Source of the DNA: Phenylobacterium sp.
Lineage (GTDB): Bacteria > Pseudomonadota > Alphaproteobacteria > Caulobacterales > Caulobacteraceae
Length of the DNA stretch: 8,054 nt
NCBI GenBank assembly: GCA_019264505.1
Contig: JAHUZY010000472.1
Span: 1 to 8,054 of the forward strand
Direction: 5' to 3'
Below the pieces are notes generated by a model, which saw only the letters and a program-made list of their open reading frames with translations, ran no database searches and was not told where the DNA came from. Made by a program: the position numbers and the translations under genes. Positions within the stretch are counted from its first letter, which is position 1, and the number at the start of each line of letters is the position of its first letter. This document shows, in pieces, positions 6,596 through 8,054 of this stretch.

Positions 6596-6602
6596 TCTCA
6601 CC
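6596..6602 (-). promoter_or_regulatory. Ribosome binding site for the SbtB-like gene
   Basis: On the minus strand GGTGAGA lies just upstream of ATG 6592, with GGTGA 5 nt from the start. It overlaps the permease stop codon (TGA at 6600-6598), so ribosomes ending on the permease would be placed at this site. It favours the ATG over the GTG at 6601. Confidence 0.55.
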
Positions 6603-7572
6603 CGATGAGGGCGGCGGTGGCCGCGGTGTAGAGGGGAATGCCGAAGACCAGGTTGAACGGGAAGGTCACGGCGAGGGACAGGGTCAGATAGACGCCCGGA
6701 TCGGCGTCCGGCAGGGCGATCCGCATGGCCGCCGGAACGGCGATGTAGGAGGCGCTCGCCGCCAGTATGGCCAGGACCGCCGCATTGCCCGGCGACAGGC
6801 CCAGCGCCAGGGACAGGCCGAGCGACAGCACCGAGGACAACAGCGGCATGCAGATCGCAAAGGCGATCAGCGGCAGGGTCAGCGACCGGGCCGCGCTCAG
6901 CCGACGCGCCGCCACCAGGCCCATATCCAGCAGGAAGAGCACGAGCACCCCCTGGAAGACCGGACCGACAAAGACCTCCATCTTGCTCATGCCCGCGTCG
7001 CCGCTGAGCAGGCCCACCAGGAAGGCGCCGATCAGCAGGACCACAGATCCGTTCAGCGCCACCTCGCGGAACAACTCGCCGCGCAGCCCCTGGCGACCGG
7101 CCGCCCCGCCGCCGGCCAGGATCAGGGCCGACAGGATGGCCGGGGTCTCCATCAGGGCGACCACCGCGACCATATAGCCGCCAAACGGGACGCCGCTGAC
7201 CCGCAGGAATTCCGTGCCCGCGACAAAGGTGACGATGGAGACCGAGCCATAGTGCGCCGCCGTCGCCGCCGCCGTGGTGCGGTCGAGCCGGCTGATCACC
7301 TTCAGGACGCCGAAGGCGATGATGGGGATGCCGAAACTCAGGGTCAGGCCGACCCCGGCCGCCTTGAGGAAGTCCGGGCTGAGCCCCGCCCGCGCGGCCT
7401 CGACGCCGCCCTTGAAGCCGATGGACAGCATCAGGACCAGGGCCAGGGTCTTGGCCGCGCCCTCCGGCACGGCCAGGTCCGACTTGAACCAGCCGGCCCC
7501 GAAGCCCAGCAGGAAGAACAGAATGGCCGGGGTCAGCAGATTGGTCAGGGCCAGTTGCAGCGAGTCGACCAC
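6598..7572 (-). CDS. SbtA-like sodium-dependent bicarbonate permease
   Basis: A 324-residue, highly hydrophobic inner-membrane protein with about ten predicted membrane segments in two halves (by eye). It matches the SbtA/DUF897 family, which takes up bicarbonate with sodium in cyanobacteria. Family-typical stretches are TPAILFFLLG (14-23), SDLAVPE (31-37), IGFKGGVE (51-58), AAHYGSVSIVTF (106-117) and ASASYIAVPAAMR (272-284). It is somewhat shorter than cyanobacterial SbtA (about 370), with a short central linker near 155-170. The start is GTG 7572, supported by AGGAG 6 nt upstream; no better ATG is nearby. It is followed at once by the SbtB-like gene. In a non-photosynthetic bacterium the substrate might be bicarbonate for carboxylation reactions or another anion; that part is inference. 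Confidence 0.9.
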   Translation of the reverse strand: MVDSLQLALTNLLTPAILFFLLGFGAGWFKSDLAVPEGAAKTLALVLMLSIGFKGGVEAARAGLSPDFLKAAGVGLTLSFGIPIIAFGVLKVISRLDRTTAAATAAHYGSVSIVTFVAGTEFLRVSGVPFGGYMVAVVALMETPAILSALILAGGGAAGRQGLRGELFREVALNGSVVLLIGAFLVGLLSGDAGMSKMEVFVGPVFQGVLVLFLLDMGLVAARRLSAARSLTLPLIAFAICMPLLSSVLSLGLSLALGLSPGNAAVLAILAASASYIAVPAAMRIALPDADPGVYLTLSLAVTFPFNLVFGIPLYTAATAALIG

Positions 7573-7639
7573 GAGCGGCTCCTAGACAGGGGGGCTTAAG
7601 GGCCGGCCCTCTTAACAGCTCGCCCCGGCCGCTCCAGAC
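7573..7639 (-). other. phnN-sbtA intergenic spacer with a near-palindrome
   Basis: A 67-nt spacer between two codirectional genes. It contains a near-palindrome at 7596-7615 (TTAAG..GGCC/GGCCCTTAA type, with a 2-nt mismatch in length between arms) and the AGGAG ribosome binding site of the permease gene. No clear -35/-10 promoter pair and no U-tailed terminator are visible, so cotranscription of phnN and the permease is possible but not shown. Confidence 0.4.
7579..7583 (-). promoter_or_regulatory. Ribosome binding site for the SbtA-like gene
   Basis: AGGAG on the minus strand, 6 nt upstream of the GTG at 7572. It decides the non-ATG start of the permease. Confidence 0.7.
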
Positions 7640-8054
7640 CTAACCCTCAATCATTATGGCTCTTATCATAGCCATGACGCCCGCTTCTCGTGACCCGTCA
7701 TTGCGCAGGGTGATCACGTCGTCGCCGGTGACGCCGTAGGCCCGGGCGCGGGCGATGCGGTCGGCGATCTCAGCCTCGGTCTCCCGGCCGCGGCCGCGCA
7801 GGCGCGCAGCCAGCTGCTCAGGGTCGGCGCTTACGGAGACGACGCGCACCGCGCCGAACGTCCGCCGCGCCTCATCGATCACGCCGCGGGACACGTTGAC
7901 GACCACCCTGCGCCCGGCGGTCAGATCCTGCAGAACGTCCGCCGGCACGCCGTAGCAGAGCCCATGGGCGCGCCAGGACAGGACGTAGTCGCCGGCCGCC
8001 TCGCGACGCTGGAACTCGTCTTCACTGACCGGCCGATGGTCCTCGCCGCCGGCC
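7640..8054 (-). CDS. phnN: PhnN, ribose 1,5-bisphosphate phosphokinase (5' end cut off)
   Basis: The frame is open from the right window edge (first full codon 8053-8051) to TAG at 7642-7640, giving 137 residues; E. coli PhnN has 185, so roughly the first 50 are outside. PhnN phosphorylates ribose 1,5-bisphosphate with ATP to PRPP, the last step of the C-P lyase pathway. The visible part starts AGGEDHRPVSEDEFQRREAA and continues LSWRAHGLCYGVP and VVVNVSRGVIDEAR, all strongly family-typical. The RLRGRGRE segment fits the Arg-rich lid of guanylate-kinase-like folds. The P-loop is in the missing part. An ATG at 7948 is only an internal methionine-like start in this frame's listing and would drop conserved sequence. 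The gene faces the main phn operon and is 67 nt upstream of the SbtA-like gene. Confidence 0.93.
   Translation of the reverse strand, partial: AGGEDHRPVSEDEFQRREAAGDYVLSWRAHGLCYGVPADVLQDLTAGRRVVVNVSRGVIDEARRTFGAVRVVSVSADPEQLAARLRGRGRETEAEIADRIARARAYGVTGDDVITLRNDGSREAGVMAMIRAIMIEG

Noticed and set aside
7252..7599. Two + strand open frames opposite the start of the SbtA-like gene
   Set aside because: Low-complexity Arg/Gln/Gly-rich shadows of a membrane protein gene with clear family motifs.

Overview
The window is a GC-rich stretch with strong G/C preference at third codon positions. It carries most of a carbon-phosphorus (C-P) lyase operon on the + strand, facing a short minus-strand set of genes. 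Gene content, codon use and the TAGAGC...ATCCGAT type intergenic repeats suggest an alphaproteobacterium, possibly Caulobacterales (Caulobacter/Phenylobacterium-like). That placement is an inference and only moderately sure.

Positions 1-6168 (+ strand) hold phnG (3' end only), phnH, phnI, phnJ, phnK, phnL, phnM and a DUF1045-family gene. They are packed with four ATGA overlaps and gaps of 1, 4 and 2 nt, so they almost certainly form one transcriptional unit. The promoter and the 5' genes lie upstream of the window; the transporter phnCDE and the regulator phnF are not seen. PhnG, H, I and L attach a phosphonate to ribose of ATP, PhnM removes pyrophosphate, and radical-SAM PhnJ cleaves the C-P bond to give a ribose cyclic phosphate. 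PhnK and PhnL are the ABC-type ATPase subunits. All known cluster and catalytic residues of PhnJ are present. No phnP is visible. The DUF1045 gene sits where a cyclic phosphodiesterase would be needed and has the two H-x-T motifs of 2H phosphoesterases, making it a good candidate for that step.

Positions 6166-6286 separate the convergent gene sets and consist almost wholly of two related inverted repeats. The first is a perfect 28-bp palindrome with a 3-nt loop; the second is an imperfect hairpin of the same family. Their outer TAG ends coincide with the stop codons of the two flanking genes.

Positions 6284-7572 (minus strand) encode an SbtA-like sodium-dependent bicarbonate permease followed by a small SbtB-like PII-family protein. 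Positions 7640-8054 (minus strand) hold the C-terminal three quarters of PhnN (ribose 1,5-bisphosphate phosphokinase), which makes PRPP in the last step of the C-P lyase pathway. phnN is therefore split from the main phn operon by the sbtAB pair and transcribed towards it.
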